A stretch of 64,000 nt of DNA, taken from positions 186,001 to 250,000 of the forward strand of contig OZ271919.1 in assembly GCA_965602035.1 (NCBI GenBank), given 5' to 3'. Under the pieces are notes generated by a model. The model saw only the letters and a program-made list of their open reading frames with translations. It searched no databases and was not told where the DNA came from. Numbering within the stretch: position 1 is the first letter of the stretch; the number at the start of each line of letters is the position of its first letter. This DNA comes from Natronospirillum sp965602035. GTDB taxonomy: Bacteria > Pseudomonadota > Gammaproteobacteria > Pseudomonadales > Natronospirillaceae. Positions 16,234 to 25,510 of this stretch are shown piece by piece. The position numbers were made by a program, and so were the translations under genes.

Positions 16234-17226
16234 ATGCCTGCAAAATTACTGACTGCAACCATTCTTTCTGCGCTGGTGCTCAGCGCGCAGGCTCAGGATT
16301 ATCCGAATCGGGACATTCTGGGTGTGGTCATGTGGGGTGCCGGAGGGGCCACGGATGTGGTTGCCAGGGCTATTAATCCACATGCCGAAGAGGAACTGGG
16401 TGAATCCATTGTGGTGCAGAACCGCCCGGGCGGCGTTGGAGCTGTAGCAACGCAGTTCGTGAACGCGACCCCGGCAGATGGCTATACATTGCTCTATGGC
16501 GCCGAGAATCCGCAGTTGCACCCGATCATGGGCATCTCTGACCTGGATTATTCCTCATTTTATCCAGTGAATATTCTCGGTAACGGCGTAGGCGTTATTG
16601 CCGTTCCGGCCGATTCCGAGTTTGAGACCATGCAGGATCTGATCGACGCGGTTCAGGCAAATCCGGGCGAGCTCGACATGGGTTCCACCGGACCCGGCGG
16701 CATTCCGAGCACGATCAGCGCCATGATCAAGAACGTCACGGATTTTGACGTGAATCCCATTCAGTTCAACGGCGAAGGTCCGGGGCTGACCGCCATGATG
16801 GGTGGCGAAGTCGATTTCATGCCGGCTGGTGTGTCTGCGGCAGCCGGTCAGATTGAATCCGGTAATATCCGTGCGCTTGCCGTGTTCGACACCGCGTCAC
16901 TGGACTCATTGTCTGATGTGCCGCCAATCACGGACACACTCCCCGAGCTGGAAGAATATCTGCCATGGGGGCCGTTCTATGGCGTGTTCATCAAGGATGA
17001 CTCGCCGGAAGAAGTAAAAACGACACTCACGGAAGCCTATGCTGCAGCGGCGGAAAGCCCTGAGTTTCAGCAGCTCATGGAGTCGCGCGGCAACCGGATG
17101 ATGAATATTTCGGGTGAAGAGGCCCGGGAGTACCTCGAGAACTGGCAGCGCGTTACCGCATGGGCCATGTGGGATACCGGTGGTGCCGAGGTGCGCCCCG
17201 ATACCGTGGGAATCGAACGTCCGTAA
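16234..17226 (+). CDS. tctC: Tripartite tricarboxylate transporter binding protein (TctC/Bug family)
   Basis: A 330-residue periplasmic binding protein. The signal peptide is residues 1-21 (ILSALVLSAQAQ-D). Bug-family motifs are WGAGGATDVVARAI, VVQNRPGGVGAVATQFV, PADGYTLLYG and MGGEVDFMPAG. TGGAGGAAAC directly precedes the ATG at 16234, so I reject the 10-codon extension. It works with TctB and TctA. The QuiC gene in the same unit suggests a quinate/shikimate-type hydroxy acid rather than citrate. Confidence 0.92.
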   Translation: MPAKLLTATILSALVLSAQAQDYPNRDILGVVMWGAGGATDVVARAINPHAEEELGESIVVQNRPGGVGAVATQFVNATPADGYTLLYGAENPQLHPIMGISDLDYSSFYPVNILGNGVGVIAVPADSEFETMQDLIDAVQANPGELDMGSTGPGGIPSTISAMIKNVTDFDVNPIQFNGEGPGLTAMMGGEVDFMPAGVSAAAGQIESGNIRALAVFDTASLDSLSDVPPITDTLPELEEYLPWGPFYGVFIKDDSPEEVKTTLTEAYAAAAESPEFQQLMESRGNRMMNISGEEAREYLENWQRVTAWAMWDTGGAEVRPDTVGIERP

Positions 17227-17249
17227 TTGACGTTGACTCACGCATCGGG

Positions 17250-17277
17250 CAGCCGGATGGCTGACACCGTCCGGCTG
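17250..17277. terminator. Intra-operon hairpin between tctC and tctB
   Basis: Eight-base arms CAGCCGGA (17250-17257) and TCCGGCTG (17270-17277) enclose a 12-base loop. No T-run follows. It occupies the same position, after a binding-protein gene, as the hairpins at 5721-5750 and 32199-32226. Confidence 0.6.
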
Positions 17278-17308
17278 TCCTCCCAGTCACTCAGGCAGAG
17301 TCTTCGCT

Positions 17309-17800
17309 ATGTCGTCTGTATCCTATGAAGAGGTTCCTGGCCCGGCGCTCGCACTTCTGTTGCTGGTGTTCAGTATCGGGGCCTTTTACCAGTCCTATGA
17401 CATCGCCGGCTTCAGTTCGGTTTCCAGTGCCGGCGCGGTCCCCTTGTTCGCGTCATCCATAATGGTTCTGTCATCGCTGGTTATTCTCTTTAAGTCGCTC
17501 CGCAGTGGTCAGCAACTGACTGCAGAAAACAGATGGCGTGAGCGTTTAAGGGTTATTCTGCCGTGGCGCGTCTTACTGATGGTCGCGCTGATTTCGGCGT
17601 ATCTTTACGCAATGCCGCGACTGGGATTCCTGCTCAGTTCCGGAGTATTCCTTTTCGCATCTCTGTCGTTGTTGTGGCGGCGGGGCGTGGTAAAAATCGG
17701 TGCCGTAACGGTACTGTCGCTCGTCGTGATCAATATTGTATTCCGAACCCTGTTTCAGGTTGTCCTGCCACAGGGCTCGTGGCTGATGGGGTGGTTCTGA
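17309..17800 (+). CDS. tctB: Tripartite tricarboxylate transporter small permease (TctB)
   Basis: A 163-residue inner-membrane protein with four predicted membrane segments (about 12-32, 45-65, 87-105 and 112-160 split in two). It has the TctB topology and gene position. Sequence conservation in this family is low, so the call rests on size, topology and its place between tctC and tctA. The tctA start follows its stop after one base. Confidence 0.85.
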   Translation: MSSVSYEEVPGPALALLLLVFSIGAFYQSYDIAGFSSVSSAGAVPLFASSIMVLSSLVILFKSLRSGQQLTAENRWRERLRVILPWRVLLMVALISAYLYAMPRLGFLLSSGVFLFASLSLLWRRGVVKIGAVTVLSLVVINIVFRTLFQVVLPQGSWLMGWF

Positions 17801-17801
17801 C

Positions 17802-19307
17802 ATGGAAACACTCAGTTACCTGACCATGTCCTGGTTGGATCCCTGGCTATTGTTTCTGACCGCGGCCGGGACATTGGCCGGTATTTACGTTGGGGCTATA
17901 CCCGGGCTGTCAGTAACCATGGCAGCCTCAATCCTTATCTCGTTTACCTTCAACTGGTCGACAAACAATGCTCTGGCGCTGATTGCAGGGGTATTCGTGG
18001 GCGGTGTTTACGGTGGTGCACGTACGGCAATTCTGTTGAATATCCCGGGTGCACCTTCCTCAGTGGCCACAGCAATCGACGGGTATCCGATGGCGAAGAA
18101 AGGACAGGCCGGCGAGGCCATTGGATTGACAACCACCATGTCGGTAATTGCCGGGCTGTTCGGTGTACTCATGCTCGCGCTGTTTGCACCTGTTATTTCG
18201 GATTTTGCTATCCGTTTCAACTCACGCGATTACATGCTCCTGGGTATTATCGGCATTATGCTGGTGGGGTCGTTGGCTGGTGACAGCCTGGCCAAAGGGC
18301 TGTTCTCCGGAGCGCTCGGTGTGCTGATCGGCATGGTTGGACTTGACAACATGACGGCGCAACCGCGGTTCACGTTTGACACCATGGCGCTGATCAGCGG
18401 CGTGCCCTATATCGTTGCCATGATTGGCTTTTTCGGCGTGGCGGAAGCGCTCTATCAGATACGGAACATCGATTTACCCGTGGTGAAACAGAAGATTGAT
18501 CGGATTATTCCGCGGCTGAGGGATGTCAGGAAGCACTTCTGGCTGGCGTTACGGTCATCCGGCATTGGCAGCATCGTCGGTGCGCTGCCCGGAGCGGGCG
18601 GCGATACGGCCGCGTTGCTGGCATACGACCATGCCCGACGCTCCACCCGGTCTCCGGAGGTGCCTTTCGGTGAGGGTGCCGAAGAGGGTCTGGTAGCACC
18701 GGAGTCGGCTAATGGCGCGGCAGTTGGTGGTGCTTTCATCCCTATGCTGACATTGGGTATTCCGGGCGATGCGGTTACGGCTGTCATTATCGGGGCGCTT
18801 TACATTCACGGATTGAACCCCGGCCCTATGCTTATGGTGGATACCCCACATCTGTTCTGGTTCATGGTGGGGACGTTGGTGCTCGCGAATATCTTTCTGC
18901 TGATATTCGGGCTAACCGGGATCAAGGTGTTCACCAGAATTGTGGAATGCCCCAAGGCTGTTCTGGTACCACTGATCATTGTATTGTCGGCTGTCGGGGC
19001 CTTTGCGATCGAGAACAACCCCGTACATGTCTACTGGGTACTATTGTTCGGTGTCGTCGGCTACTTTCTGAAAATGTATGGATTTGCCATGGGGCCGATC
19101 ATTCTGGGCGCTATTCTGGGCCCAATGATCGACCAGAACTACCGGCGTGCCATGTCAAGTGCGCAGGGCGATATCGGAGAATTCGCTTTCAACCTCGTCA
19201 ATGCACCCATCACCTTCGTTCTTACGTTATTTCTGGTCAGTATGATCGTGTCACAGACACCAGCCAGGCGTTGGCTTGCGCGATTATTAAAGCGCAAGAG
19301 CGGATAG
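17802..19307 (+). CDS. tctA: Tripartite tricarboxylate transporter large permease (TctA)
   Basis: A 501-residue inner-membrane permease of the TctA family with about 12 membrane segments. Motifs include GIYVGAIPGLSVTMAASILI, GGVYGGARTAILLNIPGAPSSVATAIDGYPMAKKGQAGEAIG, IGSIVGALPGAGGDTAALLAYDHARR and the paired LGIPGDAVTAVIIGALYIHGLNPGP. It is the proton- or sodium-driven translocator of the system and is followed after 25 bases by quiC. Confidence 0.95.
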   Translation: METLSYLTMSWLDPWLLFLTAAGTLAGIYVGAIPGLSVTMAASILISFTFNWSTNNALALIAGVFVGGVYGGARTAILLNIPGAPSSVATAIDGYPMAKKGQAGEAIGLTTTMSVIAGLFGVLMLALFAPVISDFAIRFNSRDYMLLGIIGIMLVGSLAGDSLAKGLFSGALGVLIGMVGLDNMTAQPRFTFDTMALISGVPYIVAMIGFFGVAEALYQIRNIDLPVVKQKIDRIIPRLRDVRKHFWLALRSSGIGSIVGALPGAGGDTAALLAYDHARRSTRSPEVPFGEGAEEGLVAPESANGAAVGGAFIPMLTLGIPGDAVTAVIIGALYIHGLNPGPMLMVDTPHLFWFMVGTLVLANIFLLIFGLTGIKVFTRIVECPKAVLVPLIIVLSAVGAFAIENNPVHVYWVLLFGVVGYFLKMYGFAMGPIILGAILGPMIDQNYRRAMSSAQGDIGEFAFNLVNAPITFVLTLFLVSMIVSQTPARRWLARLLKRKSG

Positions 19308-19332
19308 GGGACACTGGAATGGAGCTGATCCC

Positions 19333-21210
19333 ATGAAATCGTCAATCGCCACAGTCACTTTGTCCGGCAAGCTGCAGGACAAACTGCATGCAGCGGCGAA
19401 TGCCGGGTATGCTGGTGTTGAGATTTTCGAGAATGACCTGGTGCAGTCCGAGCTGTCGCCGCGGGACATCGGCCAACTTGCCTCGGATCTGGGGCTGGAG
19501 ATTGTTGCGCTTCAGCCACTTCGCAATTTCGAGGGGCTGCCGGAGGACCTGCGTCGCCACAAGTTTTTTGAAGCGCGCAGTAAATTTGAATGGATGCATG
19601 AGCTGGGTACCGGCCTGCTGCTGGTATGCAGTAACGTACTGGACGCAGCGACCGATGATCCCGGGCAGATTCGTGCCGATTTTGCTGACCTGGCTGACCT
19701 GGCGCGGGCTGAGGGGCTGGCCGTAGGGTTTGAGGCGCTGGCCTGGGGCCGCTATATCCATGACTACCAGCAGGCCTGGGATGTCGTGAAGTCAGTTGAC
19801 CACCCGGCACTCGGGTTGGTGTTGGATACTTTCCACATATTTGCCCGTGACCTGAAACTGGAAACACTCGTTAACGACATACCGGCGGAAAAAATCGCTC
19901 TGGTCCAGACAGCAGATGCCCCGGACCTGCGGATGGAAAGCCTTTACTTTAGCCGCCATTATCGTTGTTTCCCCGGTCAGGGCGTTATGCCAACGCTGCG
20001 GTTTACCCAGTGTGTGAAGGATAAGGGGTATAGCGGCTACTGGTCCCATGAGATCTTCAATGATGATTTCCGTGCCTCGCCGCCGGAAGCCAAAGCAGTT
20101 GATGGTATGCGCTCGCTGGTCTGGCTGGATGAAAACACCGCTCAGGGCAGTGCTCGAGTGTCGGCGCCACCGGAAATCAGCCGGGTTGAATTCATTGAGT
20201 TTGCAATTGATGATAATGAAGGAGCCGAGCTCGTCGACCTGCTGCAGCGGCTCGGATTCCGCGAGACGCATCGGCATCGTACCAAGAATGTGTCGCTGAT
20301 GCGGCAGGGAGGAATCAACCTCGTACTGAACCGCGAAGAGAAAAGTCTGGCGCATGATCACCTGATCGCCCATGGCGCTTCCGTATGTGCGCTGGGTCTG
20401 GCGACGACGGATACACGGGCCATGGTTGATCGGGCACGCCGGTATGGCTGTGAGCGTTTTGACAACCAGGCCGGGCCGGGAGAGCTCAACATTCCAGCGG
20501 TGCGGGGAGTCGGGGATAGTCTGGTCTACTTGCTCGACAGCAACACCCGATACCATTTCTACGATATTGACTTTGTTCCGATTGATGAAGCGCCTGCGAC
20601 CGGTATCGGATTGGACGACATCGACCATATTGGTCAGGCGGTGCCGAAGGAGGATTTCCTCTCCGCCACACTGTTGTACAAAGCTGTATTTGATATGGAC
20701 ATCCGCCAGAACCGGGACCTGTCCGATATTTTCGGCTTGGTGGTCAGTCGCGTGGCGTCCAACCGCACGGGCCGCGTGCAGATTCCGATCAACATGGCAC
20801 TGGGGCGGGAGGCTTCACCGGAACGGTTTGTCGTCCATTCGCTTGGCTCCGGATTCCAGCAGTTGGCGTTCTGCTGTGCGGATATTTTCACTGCAGCGGA
20901 ATCCGTGCCGCCGGAATATGTTCTGCCAATTCCCGACAATTATTACCGGGATCTTCAGATTCGTTTCGAGCTGTCCGCTGCCTTTACCGAGAAGCTGCAG
21001 CGGCTGAATATTCTCTACGATAAGGACGAGAAGGGAGGAGAGTTTTTCCACTTCTACACGCAGGAGCGTCAGGGCGTGTTCCTTGAAATTCTGCAGCGTG
21101 ACGATTATCACGGTTTCGGCGAGGCTAACGCCAATGTCCGTCTGGCGGCACAGGCGCGGCTGTACGAGCGGGAAAAAGAACGGCAGAAAGTACTGATGAG
21201 TCTTTACTGA
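19333..21210 (+). CDS. quiC: 3-dehydroshikimate dehydratase, fused to HPPD-like domain (QuiC)
   Basis: A 625-residue fusion. The N-terminal TIM barrel (about 1-270, sugar-phosphate isomerase/epimerase type) carries metal ligands E134, D165, Q192 and E240, matching the QuiC/AsbF type that converts 3-dehydroshikimate to protocatechuate. The C-terminal half (about 280-620) is a vicinal-oxygen-chelate, 4-hydroxyphenylpyruvate-dioxygenase-like domain. It has H432 and E585 of the iron triad but glutamine (Q510, in GFQQLAF) where HPPD has the second histidine. GGAG at 8 bases supports the start. Placement after tctCBA implies uptake and conversion of quinate/shikimate-type acids; the dehydrogenase that makes 3-dehydroshikimate is not in the window. 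Confidence 0.9.
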   Translation: MKSSIATVTLSGKLQDKLHAAANAGYAGVEIFENDLVQSELSPRDIGQLASDLGLEIVALQPLRNFEGLPEDLRRHKFFEARSKFEWMHELGTGLLLVCSNVLDAATDDPGQIRADFADLADLARAEGLAVGFEALAWGRYIHDYQQAWDVVKSVDHPALGLVLDTFHIFARDLKLETLVNDIPAEKIALVQTADAPDLRMESLYFSRHYRCFPGQGVMPTLRFTQCVKDKGYSGYWSHEIFNDDFRASPPEAKAVDGMRSLVWLDENTAQGSARVSAPPEISRVEFIEFAIDDNEGAELVDLLQRLGFRETHRHRTKNVSLMRQGGINLVLNREEKSLAHDHLIAHGASVCALGLATTDTRAMVDRARRYGCERFDNQAGPGELNIPAVRGVGDSLVYLLDSNTRYHFYDIDFVPIDEAPATGIGLDDIDHIGQAVPKEDFLSATLLYKAVFDMDIRQNRDLSDIFGLVVSRVASNRTGRVQIPINMALGREASPERFVVHSLGSGFQQLAFCCADIFTAAESVPPEYVLPIPDNYYRDLQIRFELSAAFTEKLQRLNILYDKDEKGGEFFHFYTQERQGVFLEILQRDDYHGFGEANANVRLAAQARLYEREKERQKVLMSLY

Positions 21211-21255
21211 CAGATTATGATACAGCGCTGCCCAGGGGGGCGTTGACCGGTGATC

Positions 21256-22425
21256 TCAGGGCGCGGCCAGAGCCCTGAGGTACTGCAACACGGCGTACCG
21301 ATAATGCTGTTCTTTGAGCCATTGTCGGTCTATCTGCAGTTCGATCGCGTCGTTGGTGCCGTCGGCTTCCCGGGATATCAGCCCGCCACTGGTCTGCGCG
21401 TAGTAGCGAAACCACGGATCACCATCACGATAAAGGGTAATCCGACCGCTGTAGTAGCCGCCGCGCTGTCCGAAATTACTGCTCATCAGGCCCTCCATGG
21501 GAACGTCGACGCGCGCTGACAGGTCAAAATCCAGCCACTCATCACTGTAGGTCCAGGTGCCGGTCTGGGCAAACAGCCCATCGTCCTGTAGCTCAAACCA
21601 GAGGTCATGGGCAAACGCATACGTATCCGGATCCACCCATACGCGCCCCTCTTCCGGTTCATAGTCCGGGTCGCGGGTCACGGACATAGACCCGCGCAGA
21701 AAGAATTCATGCTCACTCAGCCCAAGCATTCGGGGTGCACGACCTGTCAACTCGATCAGCGAACCGGTGCGGTTGCGCCCGAAATCGGCATCGCAGTCGT
21801 TATATCGTAAGTGTGACAGCCAGTAGTTCACGTCATTGATGGTGGTCCGGTCCACGGTCGATGCGAAACCGCCGCCCGGGTTGTCACAGGACGCTGAGCC
21901 ACCGGGCAATACGGTATGCGATGGAAGGCTGTCGAGATAGGTATCAATGTCGGGAGCATCCGGAGACCCGTCACTGGCGGATTCCACTGTTGGCAGCAGT
22001 TCTGACGGCAGTGTACCCAGCCCGTCGCCCGCGAAGTCGTCTGGCAGATGGTAAGTATTCAATGGATCCCGGGCTGCCAGATAGTAGTTCCACCGGTCAT
22101 ACGGAGTGCCGATCAGCAGCGTGCGATACAGCGCGTAGCCGAGTTCCGATGTCGACGTGTCCAGTTCGTCTATCGAGTCGCCCTCGTAGTAGGCCAGAGT
22201 CCGTGCGTCTTCTGCCACCTCCTCACTGAGGGCATCGACATCGGCGAAGGGGTCTTCTTCCGCTTCTTCCTCTTCAGCAGCGACATCGCCGTTTGTCTGG
22301 CCGCCCGTCGAGCGGCTGCCGCTGGCGGAGTCGTCGCCGGCACAGCCAGTGATGACCAGTACGACCACAAACAACGCGAGGCGAAGCGAGAGAGCCAGAA
22401 CAGATAAATTGAATCCAGAGTGCAT
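21256..22425 (-). CDS. Hypothetical lipoprotein
   Basis: A 389-residue putative lipoprotein of no family I recognise. The signal is residues 1-27 with lipobox ITG-C28. It is followed by a low-complexity Ser/Gly then Glu/Asp-rich linker (about 30-60), then a soluble domain rich in Tyr, Trp and Asp. The C-terminal part alternates like beta strands (LFAQTGTWTYSDEWLDFDLSARVDV, GYYSGRITLYRDGDPWFRYYAQTSGG). The cysteine pair in SASCDNPGGG and YNDCDADFG could form a disulfide. The ATG at 22425 is chosen because the lipoprotein signal begins there; 122 in-frame codons upstream look non-coding. It is a single gene with a weak context. Confidence 0.7.
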   Translation of the reverse strand: MHSGFNLSVLALSLRLALFVVVLVITGCAGDDSASGSRSTGGQTNGDVAAEEEEAEEDPFADVDALSEEVAEDARTLAYYEGDSIDELDTSTSELGYALYRTLLIGTPYDRWNYYLAARDPLNTYHLPDDFAGDGLGTLPSELLPTVESASDGSPDAPDIDTYLDSLPSHTVLPGGSASCDNPGGGFASTVDRTTINDVNYWLSHLRYNDCDADFGRNRTGSLIELTGRAPRMLGLSEHEFFLRGSMSVTRDPDYEPEEGRVWVDPDTYAFAHDLWFELQDDGLFAQTGTWTYSDEWLDFDLSARVDVPMEGLMSSNFGQRGGYYSGRITLYRDGDPWFRYYAQTSGGLISREADGTNDAIELQIDRQWLKEQHYRYAVLQYLRALAAP

Positions 22426-22603
22426 GCCCGGCAGAAGCCTGATCAGAGGGTTATGGTTGTTATCGGCCGTACCCCGGGCCGCTTTATAAAAAGCAGAACA
22501 CCAGGTGTGAACGGTTTCATCCTTTAACAATGTTCGCATTGTCTCGTTATTTTCAGTATACATAATCGGTACTTGATGTCCCGCGTCTATCAGGTGGCCG
22601 TTG

Positions 22604-24268
22604 ATGTTGTTGCCCGTCGGTGTTGATAAAGCGCAGTTGAAGGCCTTGCGCATCCTGATTGTGGATGATTTCGCCAATGCCCGCCGTTCGCTGCGCAATA
22701 TCATGCTGAAACTGGGCGTGGAACAGGTCGTCGAAGCGAACAGTTCGGAGGAGGCGGTGCGCCATCTGCAGCTCCGGACATTTGACATCATCCTGTGTGA
22801 TTACAACCTCGGCGACGGCGCGACCGGCCTGCAGCTTTTCCAGATGCATCGGCATCGTCGTTCCGTGTCATTTCATACGCAATGGGTCATTATCACTGCG
22901 GAGACGGCCAGGGAGGTGTTTCTGGCCGCCATGGAGAGCGAGCCGGATGACTTCCTGAGTAAGCCGTTTTCCTACGATGACATGAAAACCCGGCTGATGA
23001 AGTGGCTGCAGCGTCGCGAGGTTCTGAAACCCGTCTTTCAGGCATTGGATGATGACGACCCCGAGGCGGTCAGCCGTGAATCTCTCCCGCTGGAAGAAAA
23101 GTACCCGCGCTATCGGAGCTGGCTCAGAAAAACACGCGTGCGCATGTTGCTCCGTCATGGACGGCTGGAGGAGGCTGAGGCGGCGATTCAGGTGATTATT
23201 GCCCGCCGTGATCAGGATTGGGCACTGATTGAACTGGCACGCATCCAGCGGGCCCGAGGCAATACAGGTGAAACGCGTCGAACCCTGGACCGGGCGCTTG
23301 CCGTAAACCCGGCCAACACGCTGGCACTCGACCAGATGGCAACGTGCTTTCGCGACCTCGGGCAGCCTCAGAGGGCTCAGGCAACGCTGTTGCAGGCAGT
23401 CCGCATTGCCCCGATCAACGTGAAGCGCCAGCGACAGCTTGGCCATGTCAGCCGTGAGTTGCGTCATTTCAAGATTGCTGTGAAAGCCTATAAAGACATC
23501 CTCTCTCTGGTGAAAGGGTCCTATCTGGACAGCCCCGTGCATTTTCTGAATGCGATAGAAGCATTGAACAGCGCGGCGCGTATGGGGTTTGACGAAGATT
23601 TCCGCAACGCTCCGAGGCAGTCTGTTGAACTGGCGTCGCGCATGCTGAGGCGGTTCCCGAAAAGCGTTATGGTGGAGATGCGTGGCCTGCAACTGCAGGC
23701 GGAGGCAATGCACCTGCAGGGGCGTCGAACCGATCGCGACAACCTGTTGCTCGGCGCATACCGGACCGGCATCGATAATTTTGAACGTATCGATGACACC
23801 ATGGTGAAGCGAATGGCAGCGGTATTATTTGACCTTGAGAACCAGCGGCTGGGGAACCGGTGGCTGGACGCCGTAAAAGGTGCCCGGGGGGAGAATGCCG
23901 CACTGGAATCGTCACTTGAATCACTCCGTGAAGACCCGCCTGAGCAGCGTCGTCGTCGAGCGGCGGCGCGCCATAATTCAGGTGGCAACAAGGCGTACCG
24001 CGAGGGGCGTTACCACGACGCCGTTGCGTCTTTTCTGGAAGCACTGGAATTGTCGCCGGGACACATCGGGCTTGTGCTCAATATCGCCCAGGCACAATTG
24101 CGACTGTTCGAACAGATCAAGGACCCCGTGTATGCAGAGGAAGCGGAGCGCTTTATCGGATACGCCAGTGGCATACCCGAGTCACATGCCCAGTTCGACC
24201 GCCTCGATACACTGAAAGCCTGGCTCGGCCGCGTTCAGCGCCAGCAGGCCGAGGAATCTCGCGAGTAG
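22604..24268 (+). CDS. Response regulator with C-terminal TPR repeats
   Basis: A 554-residue cytoplasmic protein. The receiver domain is at about 15-135: acidic pair D21/D22, phosphoacceptor D66 in ILCDYNLGDG, T99 and K120 in LSKPF. The rest is helical with TPR-like repeats (about 170-320 and 445-550; for example RDQDWALIELARIQRARGN, AVNPANTLALDQMATCFRDLG, AYREGRYHDAVASFLEALELSPGHIGLVLNIAQAQLRLF). There is no DNA-binding or enzymatic output, so it acts through protein contacts. VieB of Vibrio has the same layout and modulates a cyclic-di-GMP phosphodiesterase; that is only an architectural parallel. No sensor kinase is adjacent. ATG at 22604 is preferred to TTG at 22601. Confidence 0.85.
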   Translation: MLLPVGVDKAQLKALRILIVDDFANARRSLRNIMLKLGVEQVVEANSSEEAVRHLQLRTFDIILCDYNLGDGATGLQLFQMHRHRRSVSFHTQWVIITAETAREVFLAAMESEPDDFLSKPFSYDDMKTRLMKWLQRREVLKPVFQALDDDDPEAVSRESLPLEEKYPRYRSWLRKTRVRMLLRHGRLEEAEAAIQVIIARRDQDWALIELARIQRARGNTGETRRTLDRALAVNPANTLALDQMATCFRDLGQPQRAQATLLQAVRIAPINVKRQRQLGHVSRELRHFKIAVKAYKDILSLVKGSYLDSPVHFLNAIEALNSAARMGFDEDFRNAPRQSVELASRMLRRFPKSVMVEMRGLQLQAEAMHLQGRRTDRDNLLLGAYRTGIDNFERIDDTMVKRMAAVLFDLENQRLGNRWLDAVKGARGENAALESSLESLREDPPEQRRRRAAARHNSGGNKAYREGRYHDAVASFLEALELSPGHIGLVLNIAQAQLRLFEQIKDPVYAEEAERFIGYASGIPESHAQFDRLDTLKAWLGRVQRQQAEESRE

Positions 24269-24313
24269 TGGGTCGGATGCTGTCCGATAACGCCGTATCG
24301 CTGGGGCCACAGC

Positions 24314-25507
24314 TCAGCCGACCTGTTCCTGCACTTTCTCCACAATATGGCGGCCGATCGGCAGTGCTGATGTGGCGGCCGGAGACGGCGCATTGCAGAC
24401 ATTCACGGTGCGTCGGGTATTCATGAACAGAAAATCATCCATCAGTTTTCCGTCCCGGGAAATCGCCTGAGCACGCACACCGGCCGGATAGGGCTCAAGG
24501 TCGTCCAGAGTAATGTCCGGACAGTACTTTTGCACCTCCGCCAGGTAGCCGCGCCGGAAAATCGAATTCCTGAACTCACGCAACCCGGGCCGGAGGTAGT
24601 GGCGGAATACTTTCAACACGCTGCGGTTGGTCATCAACTCCGATGTGTCTGCCAGCGAAAAGTCGGTCTTGCGGTAGCCCTCGCGTTTCAGCGCGAGTAC
24701 CGCGTTGGGCCCGACGGTGACGGACCCGTCGATCATACGAGTGAGATGGACGCCCAGAAACGGCATTGACGGGTCCGGTATGGGGTAGATCAGGTGGTTG
24801 ACCACCTTGTTGTGGCGAGGCGCCAGCCGATAATACTCGCCGCGGAACGGGCAGATGATGAAGTCCGGCGTAAGCCCGAGCATGCGTACAATGCGGTCAG
24901 ACATCAGACCACTGCACGTAACCAGATGCCTGGCATTAAAGCCACCCCGGTCGGTTTCGACGTTGACTTCGCCGGTTCGCTCGCGGAGGCCGGTCACCCG
25001 AGTCCCGTAGCGAATGTCGCCACCGGCTGCCTCAAAGCGCCGCGCCATTGCTGCGGCGACATTGCGGTAATCCACGATGCCGCTAGAGGGCACGAAAATT
25101 CCGGCAACGCCGGTGACATTGGGTTCGCGTTCGTGAAGGGCCTCGCGGCTGACCCATTCGCGCTCCACCCCATTTGCCGCGGTGCGCTCCCACAGTGCCT
25201 GCATCCGTGTCAGCTCTGTTTCGTTGGTGGCCACCAGTAATTTTCCACAGACGTCGTACGGGATATTCTCCTCATCGCAGAACGCTTTGGTTTCACGATT
25301 ACCGGCGGTACAGAACTGTGATTTCAGACTGCCCGGTGCATAATAGACGCCCGCATGAATGACGCCACTGTTGTGCCCGGTCTGGTGGCGGGCCGGGCCG
25401 TCTTCCTTGTCGACAAGCAGCATGCGCTTGTCGGGGTACGTCTGTTTGAGCTGCATGGCAGTAGACAGGCCCAGAATGCCGCCGCCAACGATGATGAAGT
25501 CGTACAC
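24314..25507 (-). CDS. lhgO: L-2-hydroxyglutarate oxidase (LhgO)
   Basis: A 397-residue FAD-dependent oxidase of the DAO family that converts L-2-hydroxyglutarate to 2-oxoglutarate at the inner membrane, passing electrons to quinone. Seen: the FAD motif VGGGILGLSTAMQL at 7-20, then ARHQTGHNSGVIHAGVYYAPGSLKSQFC, a hallmark of LhgO. The GTG start comes 3 bases after the glaH stop and is preceded by AAGGGG, so the two are translated together. The pair forms the glutarate-to-2-oxoglutarate branch of lysine/glutarate catabolism. Length is normal. Confidence 0.95.
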   Translation of the reverse strand: MYDFIIVGGGILGLSTAMQLKQTYPDKRMLLVDKEDGPARHQTGHNSGVIHAGVYYAPGSLKSQFCTAGNRETKAFCDEENIPYDVCGKLLVATNETELTRMQALWERTAANGVEREWVSREALHEREPNVTGVAGIFVPSSGIVDYRNVAAAMARRFEAAGGDIRYGTRVTGLRERTGEVNVETDRGGFNARHLVTCSGLMSDRIVRMLGLTPDFIICPFRGEYYRLAPRHNKVVNHLIYPIPDPSMPFLGVHLTRMIDGSVTVGPNAVLALKREGYRKTDFSLADTSELMTNRSVLKVFRHYLRPGLREFRNSIFRRGYLAEVQKYCPDITLDDLEPYPAGVRAQAISRDGKLMDDFLFMNTRRTVNVCNAPSPAATSALPIGRHIVEKVQEQVG

Positions 25508-25510
25508 GAT

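Noticed and set aside
22426..22791. 122-codon N-terminal extension of the lipoprotein
   Set aside because: It would bury the lipoprotein signal and overlap the divergent receiver-TPR gene; composition is not protein-like.
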